Source: Thermohalobaculum sp050331335 (GTDB lineage: Bacteria; Pseudomonadota; Alphaproteobacteria; Rhodobacterales; Rhodobacteraceae). Taken from it: a DNA stretch of 64,000 bases. The stretch covers positions 1-64,000 of the forward strand of contig JBHJGY010000073.1 of assembly GCA_050331335.1 (NCBI GenBank), read 5' to 3'. Under the pieces are notes generated by a model. That model was not told the DNA's origin, searched no databases, and saw only the letters and a list, made by a program, of their open reading frames with translations. The first letter of the stretch is position 1; each line of letters opens with the position of its first letter. This document shows positions 25,804-35,259 of the stretch, piece after piece. The position numbers were made by a program, and so were the translations under genes.

Positions 25804-26953
25804 CCGCGAGATTGCCGATCACGGCGCCTGTGGTGACCGGCTGAAGCGCCAGCGCCACGACCCGCAGGACCTTTTCGAGCGAGTTCAACTCCGCGTTCGC
25901 CACATAGAGCGTGTCGCGATGGCGCACGGGGAAGCGCTTGGCCAGCAGCAGCCCAGACGGCTTGGTAAAGTCGAGGCGGTAGACCGTGGGCACCGGCCCG
26001 TCGCCATAGCCCGCGAGACGATCACCGGGCACCTGCGGCATGCCGAGCATCAGCGCCGGATCCTCGTAGCGGATGACAAAGACGCCCGCGGCATCGGCGC
26101 GGTTGTCAGCCAGCCCCTTTGCCATGCCGAGCGCCTCGTCGAGCATCAACGACGGGCGGTCGAACGGGTATCGGGCGTTCTCGGCCACAGCGCCGAGCAC
26201 GGCGTAATGGCGGGGCCGGTGCTCGACGGAGATCACGTCGCGCGGGTGAACCGGGACGTTTTGCACCGGACGCTCCAGCAAATCGGCGACGCCGACGACC
26301 TCTGTTGCCTCGGCCCGGGTCAACCGCAGGGTGCTCTCATGGATCGGCTTGGTCAGCCCCCCGGCTGCGGCCACCATGTCGAGCACCCGCTCGCCTGTGC
26401 CGCTCAGCGGCACGCGCCCGCCGGATGCGACCGCATCGCCCAGCACGGTCACGGCTGCGGAGGGCGAGGATACCAAGCTCACCACCGCCTGAGGCTCGAT
26501 CGCCTGGCCTTGCAGCGCGGCCTCGATGCGGCGCGCTGCCGCCTCCGGCGAGAGGCCGCGGACGCGGATATTGCCGGCAAAGGGGATGCGCAAGGTTCCC
26601 GCCGCCGAGACCGACTGTTCTGGAAGCGCCTGGGCGGCCGCCCCCGCATCGACGGCGCCACCGAACAAGCCACCTCCCGTCGCCTCGAACAACATGACTT
26701 GAACCCTGTCCCCCGTGCGCAGGCGCCGGCCGAAAACCGCAGGCCCCTTGGCAAGGCGGGACAGATCGGCCCGATCCGCGGCGGCCGCCAGCTGGGCCAC
26801 GACACGCTCATTGGTCTCGATCAACTCGAAGGGCAACGCCTCGGGGGCAGCGGCCTCGGCAAAGACATCGTCGGTCAGCGGACCCGACCGCGGCACGGCG
26901 GAACAGGCGGAGGCCAGGCAGGCGCAGGCCAGAATTGCGAGTTTGGGCGACAT
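25796..26953 (-). CDS. Outer-membrane polysaccharide export lipoprotein (Wza/CtrA family)
   Basis: A 385-residue lipoprotein: signal peptide with lipobox LASAC, Cys17 as the lipidated residue. A polysaccharide-export domain follows (RTGDRVQVMLFEATGG ... AGTLRIPFAGNIRVRGLSPEAAARRIE), then SLBB-type domains (VTVLGDAVASGGRVPL; YAVLGAVAENARYPFD). Length is close to CtrA/BexD/Wza rather than the longer KpsD. It would form the outer-membrane channel for the capsule exported by KpsMT. It is transcribed alone, converging on the second kpsS-like gene with 8 bp of overlap and diverging from the unknown gene at 27068 across about 115 bp. Confidence 0.9.
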   Translation of the reverse strand: MSPKLAILACACLASACSAVPRSGPLTDDVFAEAAAPEALPFELIETNERVVAQLAAAADRADLSRLAKGPAVFGRRLRTGDRVQVMLFEATGGGLFGGAVDAGAAAQALPEQSVSAAGTLRIPFAGNIRVRGLSPEAAARRIEAALQGQAIEPQAVVSLVSSPSAAVTVLGDAVASGGRVPLSGTGERVLDMVAAAGGLTKPIHESTLRLTRAEATEVVGVADLLERPVQNVPVHPRDVISVEHRPRHYAVLGAVAENARYPFDRPSLMLDEALGMAKGLADNRADAAGVFVIRYEDPALMLGMPQVPGDRLAGYGDGPVPTVYRLDFTKPSGLLLAKRFPVRHRDTLYVANAELNSLEKVLRVVALALQPVTTGAVIGNLAVN

Positions 26954-27067
26954 GGGTTCCCCATTGATTAACCGTTTAGGTCCATGCTCGCTCTGGAACG
27001 AATTTTGCACCAAAGCGAAACAAGCGATGAACAAGCCATATCGCGGTGCGGTTAAGGGGAGCTTACA

Positions 27068-28123
27068 ATGCTGTTCAATGTCGAAGCGGACCAGGGGCAC
27101 GAGATCGTCGGCTATCTGGTGCCGGACAGCTTCACCGACATCCCGAGGCTCGCGCTGTTTTCCCGCGGGCAGATGCTTTGGGCGGGTCAGGCGGCGGAGC
27201 CGCGGCCGGCCCTGGTCGCCTCCGGCCGGCATCGGACAGGGCAGTGTGGCTTCCGGATCGGGCCCACAGCGGTCCCCGACCTCGCCCAGCGCGGCGATGT
27301 GGAGCTGCGCTGCATGGCGACGGGACTGACGATCTATCGGCGGTTCGCCGGACGGCCGGTCGTCGCTCGGCGGGTGTTCCGGCTCGAGACCCGCTGCGTG
27401 CCGCTGACGCGGTTCGACCGGGAGCTGGAGCCGTTCTTCCAGGCCTGGCACCCGCAGATCGACCGGTACGGCGCCGAGACGATCGACCAGCTGTTTCTCC
27501 TCAACGGACGGGGCTCGAGCTATGCAAGCGGCCGGCTGCAGGTCCCTGGGCATGGCGCGCTCGCCGATGGAAGCGTGGCGGTCCTGCTGCTGCTGCGCGA
27601 CCCTTTCGAGGAGCTGGCCGAGCGGCTTTCGGTCCTCAGCGGGGCGCGGGGGCCGGTCGCCCGCCATTTGCCGCTGCGAGAGCGCCTGGCGCTCGCGCCG
27701 GCAATCGAGGCGGTCAGGTCGGTCGATCTGGCGGCTCCGCGGGCCTTGCGGCGGGCCATCCGGCGACTGGACGAGGCCGCAGCGGCCGCGTTGTCGAACC
27801 CATTGACCCGACAGCTTACCCGTCCCGTGCCGGGCGAGCTCTGCGCGGCGGATGCGGTTGCCACGGCATTGCGCACCCTCTCAAGCTTCGATCTCGTCTC
27901 GGTTGCCGATCTGCCCGGTTACTTCGAGACCGGGGTGGGCGCGCTGCTCGGGGTGCCGGCCCCACTGCCGATCCGCGACCCCCATGCCGCCGAAATCGGC
28001 GAGATCGCCGACACGCTCTCGCGCATCGGCGCCGTCGAAGCGATGCTCGAATGCGATCTGGAGGTCTATGCGAGCGCGTCCGGCGTGTTCGAGCGGCTGG
28101 CGGCGGGGGGGGCCCAAGGGTAG
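27068..28123 (+). CDS. Capsule-locus protein of unknown function
   Basis: A 351-residue soluble protein starting MLFNVEADQGHEIVGYLVPD; GGGGAGC lies a few bases before ATG 27068. The N-terminal roughly 130 residues look beta-rich. A motif DQLFLLNGRGSSYASGRLQV lies near residues 142-161, and the rest is helical. I see no signal peptide, membrane helix or known catalytic motif. Its place between the export lipoprotein and a glycosyltransferase implies a role in capsule assembly or regulation. The last 58 bp overlap the convergent glycosyltransferase gene. I do not assign a function. Confidence 0.65.
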   Translation: MLFNVEADQGHEIVGYLVPDSFTDIPRLALFSRGQMLWAGQAAEPRPALVASGRHRTGQCGFRIGPTAVPDLAQRGDVELRCMATGLTIYRRFAGRPVVARRVFRLETRCVPLTRFDRELEPFFQAWHPQIDRYGAETIDQLFLLNGRGSSYASGRLQVPGHGALADGSVAVLLLLRDPFEELAERLSVLSGARGPVARHLPLRERLALAPAIEAVRSVDLAAPRALRRAIRRLDEAAAAALSNPLTRQLTRPVPGELCAADAVATALRTLSSFDLVSVADLPGYFETGVGALLGVPAPLPIRDPHAAEIGEIADTLSRIGAVEAMLECDLEVYASASGVFERLAAGGAQG

Positions 28124-29292
28124 CCCGTGCCCGGGTTGGCGGCGAGCGGCGCGGTTTCTCGAAACAGCCGGTGATAGGCCTCCACCATGCGGTCGAGCCC
28201 AATCTCGGCCCGGCGCTGCGCGAGATCCTCGGGTGTGGCAGCTGGCGTGGGATCCACGATCGCAGCCTCCATCGCCGCGACAAGGGGCTGGAGATTAGCC
28301 GTCGCGCCGTCGGTGCTTAACGCGGCGATGCGCTCTGGCGACAGCCGCTCGACCGCCTCGGCCGCCGGAACCACCCGGACCCGCGGGCTCATCCGCGCCG
28401 CCTCCCTGGCGTTACCAACGTCGGTGAGGATGAGCTGCGCGTCCATGGCCATGGCTTCGAGGGCGACATTGGAACACCCCTCCTGGAGCGTGGGCAGGAT
28501 CACGCAGTCGGCGATTTCGCGGTAGAAAGTCGGCATCGCGTCATGCGCGATGTAGTCGATGCGAGAAATCCGCGCGACAGCAGGGGAGGCCGCGATGCGC
28601 GCGCGCACATAGGCCTCGGTCTCGGCCTCGCCCGGATTACCGATCAGCAAAAGCCGGGCGCTGGGGTGGCCCGCGGCCACCCGCTCGAACGCGGCAATGG
28701 CCAAAGCGTGGTGCTTGACTGGATGGGTGCTTGCCGGCATCGCGAAGACAAACCGGTCCTTGGGCAGGCCGAGTTCGGGCAGGGGCGCGGCACCGACAAG
28801 CCAGCCGGGGTCGACGCCGTTTGGGATCACATCGATCATATCAGCAGGACATCCGGCACGCCGGGCAAAGTAACTCCGCACAAAGTCCGAAACCGCGACA
28901 ATTCGGTTGGCCTGGCACACGGCGCGCGCATGATGAGCAAAACCCTCGTCAGCTAACCAGGTGTAGACATTGTGCAGCGTGTAGAGCGTGTGAACGCCAA
29001 GATCCCGCGCCAACGCAATCCCGAAACTTGCGTAATGGTAGTGGAGCACATCGATTTCCCAGCGCGCCAAGGCATCGAGAAAGAGGCCCTCCTCGCGGTT
29101 GAGGATGACGGCATGATCGGGGCTGTCGAGGCGGTTCAGCATGGCGCCGGCAATGTTGTTCTCGACCAGGACGACGACGCGGCAACCGCGTGCCCGATAT
29201 CCGCGATAAAGGTTTAGGACAACCTGCTCGAGCCCGCCTTTGTCGAAGGAAGGGGTGACAAGACCGACGGTAAGGGGAAGGCGGGCGGGCAT
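28066..29292 (-). CDS. Glycosyltransferase family 4-like
   Basis: A 408-residue GT-B glycosyltransferase. The N-terminal acceptor lobe starts VGLVTPSFDKGGLEQVVLNL. The C-terminal donor lobe has VIPNGVDPGWL, FAMPASTHPVKHHALAI and the EX7E motif in TLQEGCSNVALEAMA. It is likely to add a sugar to the capsule repeat or primer in the cytoplasm. The start codon overlaps the preceding gene's stop by one base (TAATG arrangement), so it is coupled to the large glycosyltransferase upstream. Its 3' end overlaps the convergent unknown gene; the last roughly 20 residues are proline/serine-rich and probably dispensable. Confidence 0.88.
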   Translation of the reverse strand: MPARLPLTVGLVTPSFDKGGLEQVVLNLYRGYRARGCRVVVLVENNIAGAMLNRLDSPDHAVILNREEGLFLDALARWEIDVLHYHYASFGIALARDLGVHTLYTLHNVYTWLADEGFAHHARAVCQANRIVAVSDFVRSYFARRAGCPADMIDVIPNGVDPGWLVGAAPLPELGLPKDRFVFAMPASTHPVKHHALAIAAFERVAAGHPSARLLLIGNPGEAETEAYVRARIAASPAVARISRIDYIAHDAMPTFYREIADCVILPTLQEGCSNVALEAMAMDAQLILTDVGNAREAARMSPRVRVVPAAEAVERLSPERIAALSTDGATANLQPLVAAMEAAIVDPTPAATPEDLAQRRAEIGLDRMVEAYHRLFRETAPLAANPGTGYPWAPPAASRSNTPDALA

Positions 29293-31937
29293 TAGGCGGT
29301 GCTCCTGACTTGCGACATGGCGGGTTGGCCACCGCGCGCGGCGGTGGCGATTTGCGCCAACCCCGCGCGGCTGGCGGCGAGAAGGCGCTGGAACAGACGG
29401 TGGTTTTCCCGCGCCATCTCCGCCCGCTGATCTGGGCTCGGCAGCCGACCCTCACAAAAGTCCTGCGCAGAGACGAAACGCATGCCCATCGCGGCAAAAT
29501 CCCCCACATGCGGCGTCTGCAACACAGGCACCACGCCGAAGCGGAGATACTCCACGAGCTTGGTCGGGCAAGCGACGCGGTTGACAACACTGTCTTCGCG
29601 CAGAAGAAGGCCGAAATCGCACCTCAGATAGGTGTCGAAGACCTCCCGCTGGCTTGCGGATCTGAGGCTGAGCCCGGGCGTGTCGAGGGCGACGCCGGTG
29701 CGCTCGAGCGCTGCCGCCATTCCATCGGTATCAGGGGTCAGCAGGCTCCAATCGCAGGTCGCCGAGGTGGCGGCGACTGTCGCGGCGAGGTCGGGGATGC
29801 ACTGCCAACGCTGGGTGCCGCCGGCATATACCGCCCGCGGGCGCAGGGCATAGGGCCGCACCGGGACCGCATCGGCATCCTGGTGCACAAAGATCGGGCA
29901 GACGATGCTGCGCCGGCGGTCGATCCCGAGCTTGGCGGCGAAATGCTCGGCCATCGCTTCGGTGACGCACACGACGGTGTCGGCCCGATCCGCCGCCCAG
30001 CGTTCGTAGCGGGCGTATTTCTGGGCCATGTAGTGGTTCTCGTAGAGAACGAACTCTTCGGGCACCGCGCCATGCATGTCGAGGATGAAAGACCCCGTGC
30101 GCTGCGGCAAAAGCTTTCGCACCATGGGCGGATCGATGCCGACCAGGCTCTGGCTGTAGACCGAAGCACCGAGCCGCAGGACCACTGCAAGCACGGTCTC
30201 ACCCAGGGGGTCGGCAGGGGCAATCTCCAACCGCCAAAGGCGCGCGGCCAGGCAAACCAGCGCCGGCCGACCGACCCGGGCGCTGACGATCTTCAGATAG
30301 ATCCGGTGCTGGGCCGTGAGCGCCTTGTCGATCGCCACGACACGCTGGACATACCCGTCCTTTTCGTCACCGGTCACGGGGTCGGTGTCCATCGTGAGAA
30401 CCAGCACGGGCGGCCCGTCGGCAAAGAGCGGCGCGAGGGCACGGGCAAGAGGTTGCAGCGCCCGCGCTTGGTCGAAACCTGTTAGATCACGGTCAATGAG
30501 CTGACGCAGCAGCTCAAGCTGGATCCGACGATAGGCGCGGCGCAACTCCGGCGGGTCGACGATCGCGATCGGCCGAGGCTGATCGCCCGCCGCCACGCAG
30601 GCCAGCGCATCTGGGACGGATGGCTCCGGTGTGCCCCCCGGGTCGCACGAGGCCCGGGCCTCGGCGGCGGCGACACATTCGGCATGCGCGGCGAGGAGTG
30701 TCGCAGCATGGCCGTCCCAGCGGCGGAGGGCCCGGCGATCGGCCTCGGCGGAGCGCAGGGCCGGCAACGCGAGAATGGGCGGCGCATCGACGAAGACGGG
30801 CGAGCGCTCCAAGGCATGCGCATAGAGGTGGCGTGCGACCGCGGGCGCGCCGGTGCCGGCATCTTTGACGGCCTGCAGCGCGCCGGCCAGGACGTCTTCC
30901 GGTGCCGCCCCACGGTCGAGGGGCCCCAGCGCGGCCAGGGCACCGGCCGCGAAGAGCACGCAGCTCGGGGACAGCTTGCCCACCGCCTCAACCGCCCCGG
31001 GGATCACCTTGTTCCGGCGCGCGAGGAAGGCATTCAGCGTCTCGAGCGGCGCGGCGCTGGAATAGATATCGAAATCCGTAGGGATCCGCTGCTCGGTGCC
31101 AGCGATGTTCAGCACCGGGGCCGCAATGGGCGCCCAGAGATCGATCAGCCCGGCCAAAACGCCACGCGGCACGAGCACCGACTGGCTCAGCAAGCCGATA
31201 TGGCTATGGTTGCGATCCTGGCGGGCGAGCCACAGCCCCGCGGCTGCGCGGGCTGCGAACCCTGCCTCCAAGGTCTCAGAATGTCGCCGGAGGTGGAACC
31301 CGTCGCGGCTTTGGGCGGCGGCCAACGCGTCGAGCGCGGCGCGGGCAGGCTCGCAGCCGTCATCGACAAGATAGACCGTGATCGGCAACCCGTCGCGCCC
31401 CTGATCGAGCGCCCAGAGGGCCAACTCGAGCGCCGCGTCATCCCCCTCATAGATCATGACGAGCCCCAGATCGGGTTTGGCGGGATCGGGCGCGGCGATC
31501 ACCGGGTGGATGCGGGCACCGGCCGAGCGGCCTTCGGCGAGGTAATGGGTCAGTGGATCGGTGGCGCCGTCGACGAGCTCGGGATGGGCCTCAAGATAGG
31601 CGGCGGTGGCGAAAAGGGCGGACGGGTCACGGCCCTCACGCCAACCATGACGGAGCCAATGCGCGAGCGGCTCCTCGCCGGCCAGCGCCACATCCGGGTA
31701 GCGGGCGCGATACCAAGCGGGGGCAAAGAACGGACAAGGCGAGCGGCCGGCCTCGGCGCCGCCCGCGAGATAATCGTCCTGCGGTGCCGCTTCCGGATCG
31801 AGCTGGTGGCGGGCATACCAACTGGGATCGAAGGGCGGCGATGGCTCGGAGGCGGCCTCGGGAAGGCTCGGCTCGGTCTCGGGCGCGGGCTCTAGAGGCC
31901 GCGGGGCAGCTTTGGTCGCGTGGCGGAACAGGAACAT
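29292..31937 (-). CDS. Large glycosyltransferase with N-terminal WY repeats
   Basis: An 881-residue protein. Residues about 35-145 hold three repeats of the pattern F-x-x-x-WY ... PL-x-HYL-x-x-G-x-x-GR-x-P (FDPSWYARH, FAPAWYRARYPDV, FATAAYLEAHPELV), often fused to polysaccharide glycosyltransferases. A middle domain (about 155-400) contains GLVMIYEGDDAALELALWAL and DDGCEP. The C-terminal half is a GT-B-like domain (FILDMHGAVPEEFVLYEN, VVCVTEAMAEHF, RAVYAGGTQRWQCI, PTKLVEYLRFGVVPVL). Two activities in one chain are plausible. Upstream is wecB (29-bp gap), downstream a coupled GT4 gene. Confidence 0.8.
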   Translation of the reverse strand: MFLFRHATKAAPRPLEPAPETEPSLPEAASEPSPPFDPSWYARHQLDPEAAPQDDYLAGGAEAGRSPCPFFAPAWYRARYPDVALAGEEPLAHWLRHGWREGRDPSALFATAAYLEAHPELVDGATDPLTHYLAEGRSAGARIHPVIAAPDPAKPDLGLVMIYEGDDAALELALWALDQGRDGLPITVYLVDDGCEPARAALDALAAAQSRDGFHLRRHSETLEAGFAARAAAGLWLARQDRNHSHIGLLSQSVLVPRGVLAGLIDLWAPIAAPVLNIAGTEQRIPTDFDIYSSAAPLETLNAFLARRNKVIPGAVEAVGKLSPSCVLFAAGALAALGPLDRGAAPEDVLAGALQAVKDAGTGAPAVARHLYAHALERSPVFVDAPPILALPALRSAEADRRALRRWDGHAATLLAAHAECVAAAEARASCDPGGTPEPSVPDALACVAAGDQPRPIAIVDPPELRRAYRRIQLELLRQLIDRDLTGFDQARALQPLARALAPLFADGPPVLVLTMDTDPVTGDEKDGYVQRVVAIDKALTAQHRIYLKIVSARVGRPALVCLAARLWRLEIAPADPLGETVLAVVLRLGASVYSQSLVGIDPPMVRKLLPQRTGSFILDMHGAVPEEFVLYENHYMAQKYARYERWAADRADTVVCVTEAMAEHFAAKLGIDRRRSIVCPIFVHQDADAVPVRPYALRPRAVYAGGTQRWQCIPDLAATVAATSATCDWSLLTPDTDGMAAALERTGVALDTPGLSLRSASQREVFDTYLRCDFGLLLREDSVVNRVACPTKLVEYLRFGVVPVLQTPHVGDFAAMGMRFVSAQDFCEGRLPSPDQRAEMARENHRLFQRLLAASRAGLAQIATAARGGQPAMSQVRSTA

Positions 31938-31966
31938 CGGCGCGGCTGTCCTCTTGGTCTGAACGA

Positions 31967-33139
31967 TCAGGCGGTGAGGGCGATGCGGGCGGGGGCGGGC
32001 CCGTGTTGCGGAGCGAAATCGGCAAGCGGTGCGCCCTTGAGCGCGGCAAGGATGCGGGCGGCAGCGCGGCCATCTCCGTAGGGATTGGCAATGCGCGAAA
32101 TGCGGGCCCGTTCCGCGCCGTCGTCGAGCAGGCGCGCGGCAGCAGCGGTGATGCGATCTGGATCCGTGCCGACCAGCGCGGCGGTGCCGGCCGCGACCGC
32201 CTCGGGCCGCTCGGTCACGCTGCGCATCACGAGCACGGGCGTGCCGAGGGCGGGCGCCTCCTCCTGAACCCCACCCGAATCGGTGAGCACCAGGTCAGCC
32301 CGCCCGAGCAGCCACACGAACGGCAGATAGTCGAGCGGTTCGATCAGATGGAGACGCGGATGCCCAGAGAGGCGGCGCTGCACCGGCCCGCGCACCTGCG
32401 GATTGAGGTGGACCGGGTAGATGATCGCAACATCGGGACGCTCGGCAAGGCGCCCCAGCGCATCGCAGATCCCCTCGAAGCCGCGGCCGAAGCTCTCGCG
32501 CCGGTGTCCCGTCACGAGCACGAGGTGCTCCGCGCTGTCGGCAATGTCGCGCAGCCGCTCCGGGATCAGGCCGCGACCGCCCTGCGCCAGGCGCTGTTGG
32601 GCGAGCGCCAATGCGTCGATCACGGTGTTGCCGGTGACCCGAAGGTCGCGAGCGCCAAGAGCTTCCGCCATCAGATGGGCCCGGGCAGCCGGGGTTGGCG
32701 CGTACAGATGGTCGGCCATTGCATCGATCGCGCGGCGGTTCATTTCCTCGGGCCAGGGTCGGGCGAGATCGCCGGTCCTGAGCCCTGCCTCGACATGGCC
32801 GACGGGGATGCGCCGGTGGAATGCCGCGAGGGCGGCGGCAAGCGCCGTGCTGGTATCGCCATGAACGAGCACACGGTCGGGCATCTCCGCCTCGAGCACG
32901 GGGTCTAGCGCCGCAATTGCCCGGGCGACGAGCGCATTGAGCGACTGGCCCGGGCGCATCAAGGCGAGGTCGTGATCCGCGTGGATGGCGAAGGCCCGGA
33001 GGATCGGGGCGAGCATCTCGCGGTGTTGGCCGGTGAGACAGACCCGCGCGGTGATTTCGGGATCGGCCTCCAGCGCCTTGATGACGGGCGCGAGCTTGAT
33101 GGCCTCCGGGCGCGTGCCGAAGACGGTGAGAACCTTCAT
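31967..33139 (-). CDS. wecB: UDP-N-acetylglucosamine 2-epimerase (non-hydrolysing)
   Basis: A 390-residue enzyme interconverting UDP-GlcNAc and UDP-ManNAc in the cytosol. Family motifs are visible: TVFGTRPEAIKLAPVI at the start, LVHGDTSTALA, VGHVEAGLRTGD, PEEMNRRAIDAMAD, VTGHRRESFGRGFEG and LTDSGGVQEEAPALGTPVLVMR. Length is typical. It predicts ManNAc or a derivative in the capsule glycan. ATG 33139 begins the conserved MKVLTVFGTRP. It appears to lead the leftward run wecB, large glycosyltransferase, GT4. The 222-bp gap upstream (33140-33361) holds no gene I can see and should contain its promoter. Confidence 0.95.
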   Translation of the reverse strand: MKVLTVFGTRPEAIKLAPVIKALEADPEITARVCLTGQHREMLAPILRAFAIHADHDLALMRPGQSLNALVARAIAALDPVLEAEMPDRVLVHGDTSTALAAALAAFHRRIPVGHVEAGLRTGDLARPWPEEMNRRAIDAMADHLYAPTPAARAHLMAEALGARDLRVTGNTVIDALALAQQRLAQGGRGLIPERLRDIADSAEHLVLVTGHRRESFGRGFEGICDALGRLAERPDVAIIYPVHLNPQVRGPVQRRLSGHPRLHLIEPLDYLPFVWLLGRADLVLTDSGGVQEEAPALGTPVLVMRSVTERPEAVAAGTAALVGTDPDRITAAAARLLDDGAERARISRIANPYGDGRAAARILAALKGAPLADFAPQHGPAPARIALTA

Positions 33140-33361
33140 GACCAACCTCTCGTTCTGGCGCGGCAAGGGCCGGCGGGCGGGCGCCGGCGCGGGGTCTCGC
33201 TCCGACCGCCTGGCGCGGCGGACCGGTGGGGGGCGCGCCTCGCGCACGCCGTGCAATTCTGAGCCATGGGAAACCCTCGGGTCTCGATCTGTTCACCCAA
33301 CTTCTAAGGGACAGTCGTTAACCGGGAATTATCGATAGACGGCGCAGATGGGACCCAGTCG

Positions 33362-34357
33362 TCAGAACGAGGACGAAAGGCCGAAGCCATGCCGCCAGAA
33401 TGCCCGCTGCCCGCCGGGGTGGTTGAGATCCGCCGCCAGAGCCCGCCCCCGCGCCGCGAGGTTGGCACGCTCGTCCGCCCGCTCGATCAGCCGTGTCGCG
33501 GCCGCGATCCAGGCCTCCGGCTCATTGGCCAAGACGAGGCCCGCACCGCGCCGGGCAACCCTCTGCGCCTCCGGCCAAACCGCGGAATACAGACCCGCAG
33601 CCCCGACGATGGCGTGTTCGATGATCTTGTTGACGGAGCGGGCCCGGTTTGCCTCCGTGTCGAGCAGCGGATAGAGCGCGATCTGGAACCGGCGCCGCGG
33701 CAGGCGCGCGCGGTAGGCCCGCCAACCCGTTTCATCGATGGGGACCACGCGGGGATGGGCCGACAGGCGGCCGAGGCTGTGATTCGCCGCCAAATGGAGC
33801 TCCATGCGCGGATGCCGAGCGAGCAGCGCCTCGATGACCGGCACGAGGAAGGCGAGATCCGCACGATGTACGGCGGAGCCGAGAAAGGCCACGCGCAACG
33901 GCGCGCCGGCGTCGTGATGGGCGAGATCGGCCAAGGGCGCGGCCCAATGGGGTCTGAGGCGGTGCACCGTCCCGCGCCCGGCAAAGGCCTGCGCAAGGAC
34001 CTCGGAGCTCACCACGATCTCGGCCCCCCCGGCCATCAACCGATCGCCATGGCGCGCTTCGAACAGGGCGAGCTTCATCCGCTGGCCGAGCGGCAGGCCG
34101 GTGTCGCGCCGCGCCGGTCCGATATGGTCGTCGATCAGCCAGAACACCCGGCGCCGCTTCGGCAAGCGCCCGGCGCGACCACCATGGCGCACCACAAGCA
34201 GTGTCTCCTCAGAAGCGAAGACGCCAGGTCCCAGTTGCGCAATCGGTCGTTTGGGCCCGATCCAGTCGCCGCAGGCATGCGTGAGATAGAGATCGGCCGT
34301 CGGCGATTGCGCCCGCACCATGAAGGGGGCCGCCACCCGTTCGATCGCTCTGAGCAT
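33362..34357 (-). CDS. Putative capsule glycosyltransferase (GT-B-like)
   Basis: A 331-residue protein without signal peptide. The pattern VSSEVLAQAFAGRGTVHRLRPHW, then LRVAFLGSAVHRADLAFLVPVIEALLARHP and SVNKIIEHAIVGAAGLYSAV, resembles the donor lobe of GT-B glycosyltransferases. It lacks an obvious EX7E motif, so its sugar and even its activity are uncertain. It is leftward and divergent from the methyltransferase gene across 98 bp. It may be cotranscribed with wecB, but a 222-bp gap lies between them. Confidence 0.65.
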   Translation of the reverse strand: MLRAIERVAAPFMVRAQSPTADLYLTHACGDWIGPKRPIAQLGPGVFASEETLLVVRHGGRAGRLPKRRRVFWLIDDHIGPARRDTGLPLGQRMKLALFEARHGDRLMAGGAEIVVSSEVLAQAFAGRGTVHRLRPHWAAPLADLAHHDAGAPLRVAFLGSAVHRADLAFLVPVIEALLARHPRMELHLAANHSLGRLSAHPRVVPIDETGWRAYRARLPRRRFQIALYPLLDTEANRARSVNKIIEHAIVGAAGLYSAVWPEAQRVARRGAGLVLANEPEAWIAAATRLIERADERANLAARGRALAADLNHPGGQRAFWRHGFGLSSSF

Positions 34358-34455
34358 TGCGGCACCTCCTTTGCTGCGCCCATCGCTGCGCCGGTTGCCA
34401 CGGCCGCCTGTCAGCAGGGCGCCGGGCTGCGCGACACCTCAGGGGAGAATGGCAT

Positions 34456-35259
34456 ATGAGCCAGCTGTCGGACGAGCTTTTCGAACGCTATGTCGACGGG
34501 CCGCCCTCGGCCCAGAATGCGATCGACGCCGTGCCGGGCTGGCGCACGGCCTTGCCGACGGACCTGGGCGCGCAGGCCGGCGACATGGCCTTTCTGCAGG
34601 ATACGCGGATCGCCTGGGCGCTCGAGCGACTCGGCGGGATCGCCGGTGCGCGGGTGCTCGAGCTCGGGCCGCTCGACGGGGGGCATACCGCGATGATGCA
34701 CGCCGCCGGCGCCGGTCGGATCGACGCGATCGAGGGCAACCGCCTGGCATATCTGCGCTGCCTCGTCCTCAAGGAACTGCTGGGGCTGGCGCGCGCCCGG
34801 TTCCACCTGGGCGATTTCGGCCAGGGCTTCGGGCCAGCCGAGGGGCGGTACGATCTCGCGATCGCTTCTGGCGTGCTCTATCACCTGAGTGATCCGGTTG
34901 GCCTGTTGGAACGTCTCGCTGCGCGCACCGACCGGCTTTATCTTTGGACCCATGTGATGGATCCCGAGGCGATGGCGCCAAGGGACCCGCGGCGCGCTGC
35001 CTTCACGGGGCGTGTGCGCCATCTTTCCTGTTACGGGCTCAGCATCGCGCTGCACGAACGGGGTTATCACGGCTCCGACCGGGAGATCGCGTTTTGCGGC
35101 GGTCCGCGGGACCGGCACTGCTGGATGGAGCGCAACGATCTGCTGGCCCTTCTCCGCGCGCTCGGTTTCACCGAGATCGTCACCGCGCATGACGACCCCG
35201 TCGCCGCAGGCGGGCCCGCCCTGTCCATTCTCGCGCAGCGCCCGAGGGCCTCGGAATGA
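34456..35259 (+). CDS. Class I SAM-dependent methyltransferase
   Basis: A 267-residue protein. Motif I (RVLELGPLDGGHTAMM) is followed by the acidic residue in AIEGNRLAYLRC and motif IV-like YDLAIASGVLYHLSDPVGLL, a typical class I methyltransferase. AGGGGAG lies upstream of ATG 34456. Its C-terminal part (GDREIAFCGGPRDRHCWMERNDLLALL-like order) is shared by many capsule-cluster methyltransferases. It may methylate a sugar or cap the chain end, which in some capsules sets chain length. It overlaps the KpsE-like gene by ATGA, so the two are translationally coupled; this favours a chain-termination or export-linked role. Confidence 0.8.
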   Translation: MSQLSDELFERYVDGPPSAQNAIDAVPGWRTALPTDLGAQAGDMAFLQDTRIAWALERLGGIAGARVLELGPLDGGHTAMMHAAGAGRIDAIEGNRLAYLRCLVLKELLGLARARFHLGDFGQGFGPAEGRYDLAIASGVLYHLSDPVGLLERLAARTDRLYLWTHVMDPEAMAPRDPRRAAFTGRVRHLSCYGLSIALHERGYHGSDREIAFCGGPRDRHCWMERNDLLALLRALGFTEIVTAHDDPVAAGGPALSILAQRPRASE

